Positions 17,235-26,117 of a stretch of DNA of 64,000 bases are shown one piece after another. The DNA is taken from positions 372,001-436,000 of the forward strand of contig NZ_CP044524.1 in assembly GCF_008831545.1 (NCBI RefSeq), in the 5' to 3' direction. The number at the start of each line of letters is the position of its first letter. Position 1 is the first letter of the stretch. Below the pieces are notes generated by a model, which saw only the letters and a list, made by a program, of their open reading frames with translations, was not told the origin of the DNA and ran no database searches. Source of the DNA: Halorussus halophilus (lineage in GTDB: Archaea > Halobacteriota > Halobacteria > Halobacteriales > Haladaptataceae). The position numbers were made by a program, and so were the translations under genes.

Positions 17235-17672
17235 CTACATTCCCTCGGCGACTTCGTCGAACTCGCGGTCGGTATCGACCGGTTCGCTGAACACGAGTTC
17301 GTAGCCGTCGGGGTCGGTGATTGCGACTTCGCAGGTGTTCCACGCCGTCTCGACCGGGCCGCAAGTAATCGTCGCCTCGCGCGCTTCGGCGCGCTCGGCG
17401 ACGTCCGCGACTGTCTCGTCTTCGACGTTGAAGTACAGTGAGAGGCCGCGGCCAAGGGGCGCGGCATCAGTCGGGGTTCCGTCTGTGTCGTCCTCGGAGT
17501 CGCCGTCCTCCGGAACGAGCATCACGTCGGCGTACTTCCTGTAGCGGAGGTGGACCATGCCAGGCATCGCCATCACCTCGTCGAAGGCGAGTACGTGCTG
17601 GTACCACGACGAAGCGGCGTCGAGGTCGGTGACGGTCAACTGTACGAACATCGGCATCGGATAGATTTCCAT
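17235..17672 (-). CDS. VOC-family (glyoxalase/bleomycin-resistance fold) protein
   Basis: A 145-residue single VOC domain. It opens with VQLTVTDLDAASSWYQHVL and closes with AITDPDGYELVF, the hallmark pair of beta-alpha-beta-beta-beta modules. A central acidic linker (EDGDSEDDTDG) is probably a halophilic loop. Metal-ligand positions are only partly conserved (Gln/His near the start, Glu near the end), so whether it is a lyase, dioxygenase or binding protein is open. ATG 17672, with an alternative Met five codons on. Probably monocistronic. Confidence 0.8.
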   Translation of the reverse strand: MEIYPMPMFVQLTVTDLDAASSWYQHVLAFDEVMAMPGMVHLRYRKYADVMLVPEDGDSEDDTDGTPTDAAPLGRGLSLYFNVEDETVADVAERAEAREATITCGPVETAWNTCEVAITDPDGYELVFSEPVDTDREFDEVAEGM

Positions 17673-17904
17673 GGTTCTGTGGGTGTCAGTGGGTCAATCG
17701 TAGGTGGAAGCTGTCGCTACGCCGGACACAGCAGTCGCTGGTACTTCGACGTAGCAGACAGCACGGCACAGCAATCGCTCGAACCACGAGGAGTGACGTG
17801 CCCCGCGCAGTGCGAGCGCAGAGAAGTGACGGCGTTACAGCATGGTCTTGTTCGACGGTACTCACACTGCGCTCAAGAACCTACCGAGGGTGTGGACTTC
17901 CTTC

Positions 17905-19014
17905 TCAGGGGTCCAACCGGTAGAACCGGAAGAAGAAGTTCTCGATGGGAAGGACCTCGACACTCGAAAAGCCTGCTTCGTCGGCGTACTCGCGGACGGT
18001 GTCGGCCCGCATCACGGTGCCCGTCGCCGCCGATGGCTGGTCGGCCATCCCGACCGGCAGGCAGTGGAGTACGCTGAACCCGTAGAGAAGTCCCTCGATT
18101 TCGGTCCGTTCGGCGAAACTGTCGCCCGCGCGCTCGTCCACGACGAGGACGGTTCCGTCGTCGCCAACGAGTCGCCGCATCGTGGCGAGAACGCCAACCG
18201 GGTCGGACATGTCGTGCAGACACTCGAACGCCAGTACGAGGTCGTAATCGCCTTCGATTTCCGGGTCGGCGGCGTCCCGGTGGTGAATCGTCACGCGGTC
18301 GCCGAGACCCGCGGCTTCGACGTTCTCGCGTGCGGCCTCGACCGACTCTGCGTCCAGGTCGTAGCCGTCTACGTTGGCGTCCGGATAGCTCTCGGCGATG
18401 CCGATGCAGGAGTAACCGAAGCCACAGCCAACGTCGGCGACGCGCGCGCCTGTCGTTCTGAGGCGGTCGTCTACGTCCGAGAGCGTCGGCACCCACTCGG
18501 TTCCCAACTGCTGGAGGAACGCCGCGCGGTTCATCCGCGCCTGCCCTTCGTGGAGGTCTGGACTGTAGTCTTCGAACGGTACGCCATCGCCAGTTCGGAA
18601 GGCGTCCACGACGGCGTGGACCGGCAGGACACTCCCGACCGCGACCTGCAACAGGCCCGCGATGTAGTCCAGACTCTCCTCGTCTGTCAACGACTCGGCG
18701 TGCGCGTTCGGGAGTGTGTAGCGTCGCTTGGCGGGGCCTGCGGTGGGGTCGTCTACGTCGAGGACACCGGCGACGACCTGTCCTTCCAGCCATTCGCGGG
18801 CGTATCGTTCGTCGGTGTCGGTTCGCTCGGCGAGTTCTGATGGGGTGAGCGCAACCGTTTCTGGTTCTGTCGCTCGCCCGACTTCTGCCAGCGCATCGTA
18901 GTAGCCCAACTGGTCGCCCAGATACGTCGTGAAGACGGTGAAGGTTCCTTCGACGGCGTCGAGTAGCTGTTCCGCGAACTGTTCTTTCTGTGCGTCGGTG
19001 GCTTGCTGTGCCAT
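17905..19014 (-). CDS. SAM-dependent methyltransferase with N-terminal winged-helix dimerisation domain
   Basis: A 369-residue protein built like plant-type O-methyltransferases and ubiquinone/menaquinone-type enzymes. The N-terminal domain (residues 1-100) is a winged helix (LTPSELAERTDTDERYAREWLEGQ). The C-terminal domain has motif I VADVGCGFGYSCIGIA, GYDLDAESVEAA, and AFECLHDMSDPVGVL. Its start is 135 bases from the divergent HTH regulator at 19150, a layout typical of a regulator and its target. The substrate is unknown; detoxification or quinone-like methylation are possible. Confidence 0.82.
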   Translation of the reverse strand: MAQQATDAQKEQFAEQLLDAVEGTFTVFTTYLGDQLGYYDALAEVGRATEPETVALTPSELAERTDTDERYAREWLEGQVVAGVLDVDDPTAGPAKRRYTLPNAHAESLTDEESLDYIAGLLQVAVGSVLPVHAVVDAFRTGDGVPFEDYSPDLHEGQARMNRAAFLQQLGTEWVPTLSDVDDRLRTTGARVADVGCGFGYSCIGIAESYPDANVDGYDLDAESVEAARENVEAAGLGDRVTIHHRDAADPEIEGDYDLVLAFECLHDMSDPVGVLATMRRLVGDDGTVLVVDERAGDSFAERTEIEGLLYGFSVLHCLPVGMADQPSAATGTVMRADTVREYADEAGFSSVEVLPIENFFFRFYRLDP

Positions 19015-19149
19015 GGATAGTTCGTGGCCGGGAACGTCGTTGGCCTCACCGGTCGGAACAGCGTTCGCGCCGCGAAACGCGTTTCACGTCGTGAGACACG
19101 TCGATTTTCGTGAGTTAGGGTTAACCGCGTGGTGGTCGTTACGGATGAC

Positions 19150-20088
19150 ATGACACGCGAGTCCGAACGCGAGTCGGAATCTGACCGCAGGGGAAAGTCT
19201 CACTCCAAGTCAGATTCTCCCTCGTCGGCGTCCGGAACGACCGTCTACGACGAACTCGTTCGGACTGCGCACGAACTCCGCCCAGACGAGGACGTCCCAC
19301 TCGACCACGACCGTGACCGACTCGACACGAGTTACCTGCTCGAAGTGGTTCGGCACGGCCCGGTCCTCGAAGCACTGCTGGGCGAACCGCTCGACAGGCG
19401 CGAAATTGAGGACCGACTCGGCGTCTCGCGGGCGACCAGCCACCGTCTCACCCGCTGGCTCGACGACCACGAACTGGTCGAGAAGCGAGAGTCTCGACTC
19501 CACCTCACGGGCAAGGGTCAGACGCTGGCCGAGAGCGTTCTCCGATTCGAACAGACCGTCGCCACAGCAGACCGCCTCGCGCCGTTGCTCGACCTCATCT
19601 GCGACGACCATCAGGACCTCGTGGTCGAACCGTTCGCAGACGCCACCGTCACGGTCGCCTCGCCCGACGACCCGTATCGACCGATTCGGCGGTTCCGGTC
19701 GCTAGTCGAGGAGTCGGAGACGTTTCGCGGGTTCAACACCACCCACGTTGTGCCGCTGACGATGGGGGAGTTCTTCGAAGCCCTCTTCGAGAGCACCGAA
19801 ACGGAGGTCATCTACCGCCCGGCCGTCGTGGAGACGCTGTTCGAGTCGTTCCCCGAGCGCGCCCGAACCGCGGTCGAACGCGGCCAGTTCCGGGTCCGGA
19901 CGCGCGAGGCACTCCCCTACTGTCTCGTGCTGTTCGACGACTGCGTCGGCATCGGCGGCTACGACGAGACGACTGGGGCGATGGAGGTGTTCGTGGACAC
20001 CGACGCGGCTTACGCCCGCGAGTGGGCCGAGCGCACGTACGAGACGTATCGTGCCCACTCGGACCCGTTGGACGCCGAAGGTGTCTAA
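19150..20088 (+). CDS. Haloarchaeal HTH transcriptional regulator (COG4742 type)
   Basis: A 312-residue regulator. After an acidic Ser-rich N-terminus, residues about 55-130 form a winged helix (EALLGEPLDRREIEDRLGVSRATSHRLTRWL, given here as its key helices DRREIEDRLGV and SRATSHRL). The rest is the effector-like C-terminal domain seen in this haloarchaeal family (EVIYRPAVVETLFESF, VLFDDCVGIGGYDE). ATG 19150 is chosen over the GTG at 19129. It is divergent from the methyltransferase at 17905 and likely regulates it. A second member of the same family is encoded at 48037. Confidence 0.82.
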   Translation: MTRESERESESDRRGKSHSKSDSPSSASGTTVYDELVRTAHELRPDEDVPLDHDRDRLDTSYLLEVVRHGPVLEALLGEPLDRREIEDRLGVSRATSHRLTRWLDDHELVEKRESRLHLTGKGQTLAESVLRFEQTVATADRLAPLLDLICDDHQDLVVEPFADATVTVASPDDPYRPIRRFRSLVEESETFRGFNTTHVVPLTMGEFFEALFESTETEVIYRPAVVETLFESFPERARTAVERGQFRVRTREALPYCLVLFDDCVGIGGYDETTGAMEVFVDTDAAYAREWAERTYETYRAHSDPLDAEGV

Positions 20089-20171
20089 CTCTGAGGCGCG
20101 CCACGCCGTGACGCTCTCGCGACGAATCTGCAACTTACATATACCCCGAGTTCGCACCCATCGTGCAACCA

Positions 20172-20393
20172 ATGACCGACGTAGCCAACGTCGTCCCGTC
20201 GCCACTTCGCTCGCCCGTCTTTCAGGGCGTCTCGGGCTTCGTCTTGACGCTCGCGTGTGCCACGCTCGCCGAACAGGCGACGATGCCGACCTTCGCTGTT
20301 CACGGGGTCCTCGCGGTCGGCGTCGTCCTCTTCGTGGCGGGCCTGTGGCGGATGCTTCCGCGCGGCGTCGAAGAGCCAGTCGCGGAGTGGTAG
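20172..20393 (+). CDS. Small membrane protein with two hydrophobic helices
   Basis: A 73-residue protein with two predicted membrane helices (FVLTLACATLAEQA and VLAVGVVLFVAGLW). ATG 20172 is preferred to the GTG at 20163 because a TATA-like acatatacc lies about 30 bases upstream. No family is recognised; similar tiny membrane proteins are widespread in haloarchaea. It precedes the universal stress protein gene by 92 bases, with a separate promoter likely for each. Confidence 0.6.
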   Translation: MTDVANVVPSPLRSPVFQGVSGFVLTLACATLAEQATMPTFAVHGVLAVGVVLFVAGLWRMLPRGVEEPVAEW

Positions 20394-20485
20394 GCGGCCC
20401 GTTTCTGAAAATTCACTCATTTCGTAGTTGGTATTTAGACGTTCAACCGGTTTCTTTATCAACTCCTCTTCTAAATTGGTGGTGC

Positions 20486-20932
20486 ATGGAACGGGCACTG
20501 GCGGTCGTGGACGCAGAGGAATCGACGACAGAACTCGTCCGCGAAGCGGGCGAACTTGCCGCGGCGGTCGATGCGGAACTCGTCTTGCTCCACGTGACGA
20601 CCACCGAGGAGTACGAGGAGAAGCGCAAGACGATGGAAGACATCCCCGACAGTCGCGCCCGCTACTCCGGCAAACAGGCGCTCCAAGGTGCCGAGGCGTT
20701 CGCCGAGGACGTCGGTCGTGACGTACTGGAAGGCGTTGGTGTCGAGTACGAAGCCGTCGGGGCGGTCGGCGACGAGCAGAACGAGATTCTGAAGACCGCA
20801 GCGGAGTACGACTGCGACCACCTCTTCATCGCGGGCGAGAAACGCTCGCCGACTGGCAAGGCGCTGTTCGGCGACCTCACGCAGTCGGTCATCCTCAATT
20901 TCGAGGGTCCCGTAACCGTCGTGACGACGTAG
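20486..20932 (+). CDS. Universal stress protein, UspA family
   Basis: A 148-residue single-domain Usp. It begins with RALAVVDAEESTTEL and ends with the nucleotide-binding loop IAGEKRSPTGKALFG-D-L-T-Q-S-V followed by GPVTVV. The loop resembles the ATP-binding G-2x-G-9x-G-(S/T) motif, with a longer middle part. A TATA-like tttctttatc about 30 bases upstream of ATG 20486 supports this start; the frame runs open further upstream but without coding character. Role: cytosolic stress adaptation; the exact trigger is unknown. Confidence 0.88.
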   Translation: MERALAVVDAEESTTELVREAGELAAAVDAELVLLHVTTTEEYEEKRKTMEDIPDSRARYSGKQALQGAEAFAEDVGRDVLEGVGVEYEAVGAVGDEQNEILKTAAEYDCDHLFIAGEKRSPTGKALFGDLTQSVILNFEGPVTVVTT

Positions 20933-20992
20933 TTTCACCGACGGTTCACAAGACGCAGTTTCGCCGACTGTTCGCACGACATAGTTTTTCGG
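20931..20992 (+). repeat. Imperfect 26-bp tandem repeat downstream of the usp gene
   Basis: Two units of 26 bases (20931-20956 and 20957-20982) share 21 of 26 positions, and a third partial unit starts at 20983. The first unit overlaps the stop codon of the universal stress gene. It may be a slippage product or part of a 3' end or promoter for the next gene. Confidence 0.6.
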
Positions 20993-21014
20993 TCCTTCGT
21001 CTCGTAGGCCCTGT

Positions 21015-22037
21015 ATGGGACTCTACGACCACATCGCCGACCTCCCCCTCTCGATAGCTAACGCGTCCGTCGAGCGCCACGAGCGTGAGACGATGAAGTT
21101 CACTCGGGCGACGACGGTGGTCTCGCTCTCCGGCGAGGGCGAAACTGGTCGCGGCGAAGACGTGACCTACGACGCAGAGTTGCACCCCGCACCTGCGCCG
21201 GACCTCTCCGGCGAGTACACGCTCGCCGAATTCTCGGCCGAAGTCGCCGACCGCGACCTCTTCCCCGAGGGCGACAACGACCATCCGGCCTACCGCAACT
21301 ACCGTCAGTGGGCGTTCGAGAGCGCCGCCCTCGACCTCGCGCTCAGACAGGGAGACACCGACCTCGGGACGGAACTCGGCCGGGAGTACGACCCCGTCAA
21401 CTTCGTCTACAGTCCCACGCTCGGCGACCCACCGAGCGCGGACGCCCTCCACGAGTGGCGCGAGCGCGACCCCGACCTTCAGTTCAAACTGGACGCCGAA
21501 GACGACTGGTCGGATTCGCTCGTGTCCGAACTCTCGACGTTCGGCGTTCGCGTCGTGGACTTCAAGGCGCTCTACGAGGACGCCGACGTGGCGGGCAGTG
21601 CCGACCCGCTCCTCTACGAGCGCGTCGTCGAGGAGTTCCCGGAAGCCATCCTCGAAGACCCGGCGTGGACCGACGACACGTATCCCGTTCTCGATTCGGT
21701 CCGCGACCGTATCTCGTGGGACGTCCCGATTACCGGAGTCGAGAGCGTCCAAGAACTCCCGTTCGAACCGAGTTGGCTCAACAGCAAACCCTCGCGGTTC
21801 GGGTCGATAGAGTCGCTGTTGGACACCATCGACTACTGCGAGAACCACGGCATCGAACTGTACGGCGGCGGCCAGTTCGAACTCGGCGTCGGCCGACGCC
21901 AGATTCATCTCGTCGCTTCGCTGTTCTATCCGAACTCGCCGAACGACACCGCACCGTCGGGGTACAACGACCCGGAGCCACCTGCGGACCTGCCTAAGAG
22001 TCCGCTCGAAATCGGCGACGTGGCCGGGTTCCGATAG
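21015..22037 (+). CDS. Enolase-superfamily protein (mandelate-racemase/muconate-cycloisomerase-like)
   Basis: A 340-residue protein with a capping N-terminal domain and a C-terminal barrel. Putative metal ligands sit at strand ends as in the superfamily: VVDFKALY (Asp), AILEDPAW (Glu) and ITGVESV (Glu). NSKPSRFGS supplies the Lys expected as general base, and the barrel ends with IELYGGGQFELGVGR. The usual KxK motif is replaced by FKLD, so one-base chemistry or a changed reaction is likely. It is shorter than methylaspartate ammonia-lyase and lacks its hallmarks. Reaction unknown. Confidence 0.72.
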   Translation: MGLYDHIADLPLSIANASVERHERETMKFTRATTVVSLSGEGETGRGEDVTYDAELHPAPAPDLSGEYTLAEFSAEVADRDLFPEGDNDHPAYRNYRQWAFESAALDLALRQGDTDLGTELGREYDPVNFVYSPTLGDPPSADALHEWRERDPDLQFKLDAEDDWSDSLVSELSTFGVRVVDFKALYEDADVAGSADPLLYERVVEEFPEAILEDPAWTDDTYPVLDSVRDRISWDVPITGVESVQELPFEPSWLNSKPSRFGSIESLLDTIDYCENHGIELYGGGQFELGVGRRQIHLVASLFYPNSPNDTAPSGYNDPEPPADLPKSPLEIGDVAGFR

Positions 22038-22039
22038 AA

Positions 22040-23533
22040 CTACTCGGTCCAAACTTCGAACCGCGCCCCGCCACCCCAGCCCTCGGTCACGTCGATTTCC
22101 CACCCGTGGGCGTCCACGATGCTGTTGACGATGGAAAGTCCGAGTCCCGACCCGTCGTCTGTCGTCGTGTGGCCGTGGTGAAACACTCGCTCGCGCTCGT
22201 CGTCCGGGATACCCGGCCCGTCGTCGGCCACGTAGAAGCCGCTGACGGACGAGTTTGTCGAACCACCGTCGGTCCTGCCGACCCAGACTGTCAGGTCGTC
22301 GCCGCCGTGTTCGACGGCGTTTCTGAACAAGTTCTCGAACAGTTCTTGTAGTCTGCCGTGGTCTGCCCGAATCTCGCCGAGGTCGCCTTCGACGGAGAGC
22401 GTCGCCTCGCCCGTCGAGACGGTGCCCCACGCCTGTTGGGCCACCGCGTCCAACGAGAGCATCTCGGCGTCGTTCACGTCGTGGCCCTGCCGAGCGAGCG
22501 CGAGCAGGTCTTCGATGAGCGTCTCCATCCGGCCGAGCGACTCCGAGGTCTTCTCGAAGTGTCGCTCGTTGCCGGTCTCCCGAGCGAGTTCGAGGTGACC
22601 CTGTGCCACGTTCAGCGGATTCCGGAGGTCGTGAGAGACGACACTGGTAAACTCCTTCAACCGCTCGTTCTTCCGTTCGACCTTCCGCTTCTGTTCGCGG
22701 CGCTTCGTCACGTCGCGGGCCGACCCGAGGTGGGCGAGTTCGCCGTCGTAGGTGATGACTTGGACGCTCATCTCCATGTAGCGAACCTCGCCCTCCTTCG
22801 AGCGAATTCGAAGTTCGTAGTGCGGTGCGTCGTCCGAGACCTCACGTCGTTGGACTAGCTCTTTGACTCGCTCTCTGTCGTCTTCGTGGACCACGTCCCA
22901 GATGGGCATGCCGCTCAACTCTTCTCGACTGTAGCCCGTGAGGTCCGAGACGCGGTCGTTGACGAACTGAAACCGCTCGTTGCTGTGGATGAAGATGGCG
23001 TCGTGGCTCCCCTCGACCAGCGTCCGGTACTTCTCCTCGCTCTCGCGAAGCGCCGACTGGGACTTGATTCGCGTGATGACTTCGGTGACGTGGGACAACA
23101 ACAGTTCCGCGAGTTCGAGGTCGTCTTCGTCGAACGCATCCGCCTCACGCGACCCGGCCTGAAAGACGCCGTGGTCGCCCAGCGGGACGCTGAGGATGGA
23201 CCGATACTGGTCCTGGACTGGTTCGGCTTCGTCCATCGTCCGAACGTCGGGGATGACGAACGATTCGCCTGTCTGGTAGGTTCGCCCGGCGAGTCCTTCG
23301 TCAACTTCGAGGGCGTCGTACCCATCGTTGGGCATGTCCGTCGAGGTAGCCTTCGGAACGAGATAGCCGCTTTCGGCGATGTCGATGCCACAGATGTCGA
23401 ATTCGAGGATGCCCTCTGCGGCGTCCACGCCGAGTCGGTAGACCTCGTCGGGGTCGTGGCAAGCCTCCATCTCGGAGCCGACCTCGTGTAGCTCTTCGAT
23501 TTTCCGTTTTTCCTCACGTATCTGGTCGCTCAT
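22040..23533 (-). CDS. GAF-PAS sensor histidine kinase
   Basis: A 497-residue soluble sensor kinase. Order of domains: a short coiled coil, GAF (about 20-165), PAS with PAC (about 180-295; FVNDRVSDLTGYSREEL), HisKA with phospho-acceptor His in VVSHDLRNPL, and HATPase with N box FRNAVEHGGDD, G1 YVADDGPGIPDDE and G2 DDGSGLGLSIV. No membrane segment is present, so it senses an internal signal. No receiver or cognate response regulator is adjacent, as is common for haloarchaeal kinases. It is divergent from AMP phosphorylase, with 293 bases between starts. Confidence 0.92.
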   Translation of the reverse strand: MSDQIREEKRKIEELHEVGSEMEACHDPDEVYRLGVDAAEGILEFDICGIDIAESGYLVPKATSTDMPNDGYDALEVDEGLAGRTYQTGESFVIPDVRTMDEAEPVQDQYRSILSVPLGDHGVFQAGSREADAFDEDDLELAELLLSHVTEVITRIKSQSALRESEEKYRTLVEGSHDAIFIHSNERFQFVNDRVSDLTGYSREELSGMPIWDVVHEDDRERVKELVQRREVSDDAPHYELRIRSKEGEVRYMEMSVQVITYDGELAHLGSARDVTKRREQKRKVERKNERLKEFTSVVSHDLRNPLNVAQGHLELARETGNERHFEKTSESLGRMETLIEDLLALARQGHDVNDAEMLSLDAVAQQAWGTVSTGEATLSVEGDLGEIRADHGRLQELFENLFRNAVEHGGDDLTVWVGRTDGGSTNSSVSGFYVADDGPGIPDDERERVFHHGHTTTDDGSGLGLSIVNSIVDAHGWEIDVTEGWGGGARFEVWTE

Positions 23534-23794
23534 GGCCTCGTGTGGTGTGTTCGTCTGGGCGAGACAGTCCGACCGTTCGCCACCGCGTAGTCGGCGCGAC
23601 AGTGACGCTCTTCTCGCCGACCAGTGACGGCGAATCCGAGGGCGAACACCGGGCGAAACGGCGTGATTCGGTTCTGTTGCCCACTCCTTACTTTGGTACT
23701 ACTCTCTACGTTTAAAAATAGGTGGTATTCGCTCCGACGACGGCGAGAGAAACTCTTTCTCGGTACGACTGCTCGACGGCGTTCGACGAATCCC

Positions 23795-23803
23795 GAATTT
23801 ATT
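23795..23803 (+). promoter_or_regulatory. TATA-like element of the AMP phosphorylase gene
   Basis: The gaatttatt sequence lies about 27 bases before ATG 23827, as expected for a leaderless haloarchaeal transcript. A second AT-rich stretch (gtttaaaaatagg, around 23710) could serve the same gene with a leader, or the divergent kinase. Confidence 0.45.
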
Positions 23804-23826
23804 GCGAATGGCGTCGAACGATTCGC

Positions 23827-25305
23827 ATGGAACTGGTCGCTACCGAAATCGACATCGGCACTCACCTCCCGACTGTCTTGCTCAACGGGGCCGATGCGGC
23901 GGAAATCGGCGTTCATCCGCTCGACCGCGTCCAACTCCGGACCGACGGTCAGACGAGCATCGGCATCGTGGAGGTCACCGACGAACTGGTCGAACCAGGG
24001 ACACTCGGCGTGACTCGGCGACTCGGGGACGTCAGCGGTCTAGTCGAAGTGACGCCAGCGACGCGTCCGAACTCGGTCCGGTACATCCGAGCGAAGTTAG
24101 ACGACGCCGAACTCGACGCCCACGAGTTGCGCGCTATCGTCAGAGACATCGACGCGGACCGACTGAACGACGTGGAACTCTCGGCGTACGTCTCGGGCGT
24201 CTACGCGAACGGTCTCTCGGACGCCGAGACGACCCACCTCACGGAGGCGATGGCAGCTATCGGCGAGAAACTGTCGTGGGACGATCCGATAATCGCGGAT
24301 AAACACTCCATCGGCGGCGTCGCAGGGAACCGCGTCTCGCCGATTCTCGTCTCCATCGTCGCGGAAGCAGGGGTCAAGATTCCGAAGACGTCCTCACGCG
24401 CGGTCACGTCGCCCGCCGGGACGGCCGACACGATGGAGGTGTTCTGCGACGTGGACTTCAGTACTGCGGAACTGCGAGCCATCGTGGAATCGACCGGTGG
24501 CTGTCTCGTCTGGGGTGGTGCCGTCGAACTCTCTCCCGTAGACGACAAGATAATTCGCGCCGAAAATCCGCTCTCGCTCGACCCGCCGGGGCAACTCATC
24601 GCGTCGGTTCTCTCGAAGAAGTACAGCGCAGGCTCGACACACGTCCTGGTGGACGTCCCGTACGGCGAAGGTGCGAAGGTTGATGGCCACGCAGAGGCTT
24701 GTGACCTCGCGGCCGACTTCGAACGCGTCGGCGACCACCTCGACATGAACGTCGTGCCGGTCCTCTCACGCGGGAACCAGCCCATCGGCCGCGGTATCGG
24801 CCCGGTGTTGGAAGCCCGTGACGTATTGGCCGTCCTCGACGGCGACGGTCCAGAGGACCTTCGACTCAAGAGCGTCCGACTCGCCACTCTCTTGCTGGAC
24901 CTCTGTGGGGTCGAGGAGAGTGCCACCGAAATCCTCGATTCCGGTCGTGCGGCCGCCAAATTCCGCGAAATCGCCGCCGCGCAAGGGGGCGACCCGGACG
25001 TGTCGCTGTCGGACCTCGTCCCCGGCGACGAGCGTGAGACTGTTCCGGCAGACCACGACGGACTGGTCACGCACGTCGATTCGCCACTGCTCAGCGAACT
25101 CGCCCGACGAGCGGGTGCCCCGAAAGACCGGCGAGCAGGCGTGACGCTCCCGCGACGCGTCGGCGACGAAGTTTCGGCCGGAGACCCACTGTTCACAGTG
25201 TACGCGGAAACGGAGAGTAAGTTGGACGACGCACTAGCGATGGCCGACCGAACCGAACCTGTTCGGGTCCGGACCCGCGACGAGGCGATGGTCGAGCGAG
25301 CGTGA
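23827..25305 (+). CDS. deoA: AMP phosphorylase
   Basis: A 492-residue member of the thymidine phosphorylase superfamily with the archaeal N-terminal extension (about 80 residues, double-psi-barrel-like). It converts AMP and phosphate to adenine and ribose-1,5-bisphosphate, the first step of the archaeal AMP pathway that leads through R15P isomerase to form III RuBisCO. Key motifs: DKHSIGGVAGNRVSPI, TSSRAVTSPAGTADTMEV, and SKKYSAGSTHVLVDVPYG. Length matches archaeal AMP phosphorylases. ATG 23827 is selected; the frame extends upstream without coding pattern. The other pathway genes are not in this window. Confidence 0.9.
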   Translation: MELVATEIDIGTHLPTVLLNGADAAEIGVHPLDRVQLRTDGQTSIGIVEVTDELVEPGTLGVTRRLGDVSGLVEVTPATRPNSVRYIRAKLDDAELDAHELRAIVRDIDADRLNDVELSAYVSGVYANGLSDAETTHLTEAMAAIGEKLSWDDPIIADKHSIGGVAGNRVSPILVSIVAEAGVKIPKTSSRAVTSPAGTADTMEVFCDVDFSTAELRAIVESTGGCLVWGGAVELSPVDDKIIRAENPLSLDPPGQLIASVLSKKYSAGSTHVLVDVPYGEGAKVDGHAEACDLAADFERVGDHLDMNVVPVLSRGNQPIGRGIGPVLEARDVLAVLDGDGPEDLRLKSVRLATLLLDLCGVEESATEILDSGRAAAKFREIAAAQGGDPDVSLSDLVPGDERETVPADHDGLVTHVDSPLLSELARRAGAPKDRRAGVTLPRRVGDEVSAGDPLFTVYAETESKLDDALAMADRTEPVRVRTRDEAMVERA

Positions 25306-25327
25306 GGGCAGTTTCGTTGATTCGAAC

Positions 25328-25498
25328 TTACCAGACCATCTGGCCATCCTCTGTGACTCGGCCGACGTAGAGAAGATGCGTGTAGGGGACGAACGCGATG
25401 AAATTCCCCTCCTCGTCGTACAGCGTGGCTCCCGTGTTGTCTGTCTCGTAATCGGCGCACTCTATCTGTTCGCCGTCAGAAATCTGTGCTTTGTACAT
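25328..25498 (-). CDS. Small acidic protein, unknown function
   Basis: A 56-residue protein beginning MYKAQISDGEQIEC and ending RVTEDGQMVW, with a predicted all-beta pattern (GATLYDEEGNFIAFVPY). The ATG at 25498 is preferred over an upstream start at 25561 that would overlap the divergent gene. No motif is recognised. Its compact acidic beta make-up and position between two conserved metabolic genes suggest it is real. Confidence 0.55.
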   Translation of the reverse strand: MYKAQISDGEQIECADYETDNTGATLYDEEGNFIAFVPYTHLLYVGRVTEDGQMVW

Positions 25499-25559
25499 CC
25501 CAGTAATAGGCGACGCGAACGGACAAATCCTTATCGGCGATGTCGTCGTGTCTCTCTCC

Positions 25560-26072
25560 ATGGGGGGCCACTACGAGTTCGAGGGGACAGCACCGACCGT
25601 CCACGACGATGCGCGAGTCAGCGGCGAGGCCACGCTCGTCGGCGACGTGACAGTCGAAGCGGACGCCAGCGTCTGGCCGGGCGTCGTACTCCGTGGGGAC
25701 GTCGCACCGGTTCGAATCGGCCGACAGTCACACGTCGGCGACAACGCCGTCTTGCACGCCGCGAGCGTCGGCGAACGCGCGATGGTCGGCCACGGCGCGG
25801 TGCTGAACGACGCGACGGTCGAAGACGGCGCGCTCGTCGGGTTCAACGCCACGGTCAACACGGGCGTGACGATTGGCTCGGCGTCAATTGTCGCGTCCGG
25901 GACGGTCGTTCCAGAGGAGTACGAGATTCCACCGGAATCGTTCGCCCGGGGCGTTCCGGCACGAGTGACGCCGCTCGAAGAAACGACCATCGATGCGGCC
26001 GAAATATTCGAGACGTACTCGTCGGGCGAGTACACTGACCTCGCCGCGCGCCACGAGGAGTTGTTCGAGTAG
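25560..26072 (+). CDS. Gamma-carbonic-anhydrase-like hexapeptide-repeat protein
   Basis: A 170-residue left-handed beta-helix protein with the hexapeptide repeats of the gamma-CA/PaaY/YrdA group (DARVSGEATLVGDVTVEADA, in shorter form VSGEATLVGDVTV). Metal-ligand His residues are present in SHVGDNAVLHA and GHGAVLN, the three expected in gamma carbonic anhydrases, and the RGDVAPVRIG motif is intact. It should be a trimer. ATG 25560 follows a TATA-like acaaatccttatc. Many such proteins lack proven anhydrase activity, so CO2 hydration is plausible but not certain. Confidence 0.85.
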   Translation: MGGHYEFEGTAPTVHDDARVSGEATLVGDVTVEADASVWPGVVLRGDVAPVRIGRQSHVGDNAVLHAASVGERAMVGHGAVLNDATVEDGALVGFNATVNTGVTIGSASIVASGTVVPEEYEIPPESFARGVPARVTPLEETTIDAAEIFETYSSGEYTDLAARHEELFE

Positions 26073-26117
26073 GCCGGAACCTGTACCTACAAATGGCGAC
26101 GGCCGAACTGTGGGCGT

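Noticed and set aside
21015-22037. Methylaspartate ammonia-lyase of the methylaspartate cycle
   Set aside because: The protein is about 70 residues too short and lacks that enzyme's motifs; no glutamate mutase genes are adjacent.
20946-22430. 494-codon minus-strand open frame
   Set aside because: It runs antisense through the enolase-superfamily gene and into the kinase in the wrong frame; very Arg-rich and no motif.
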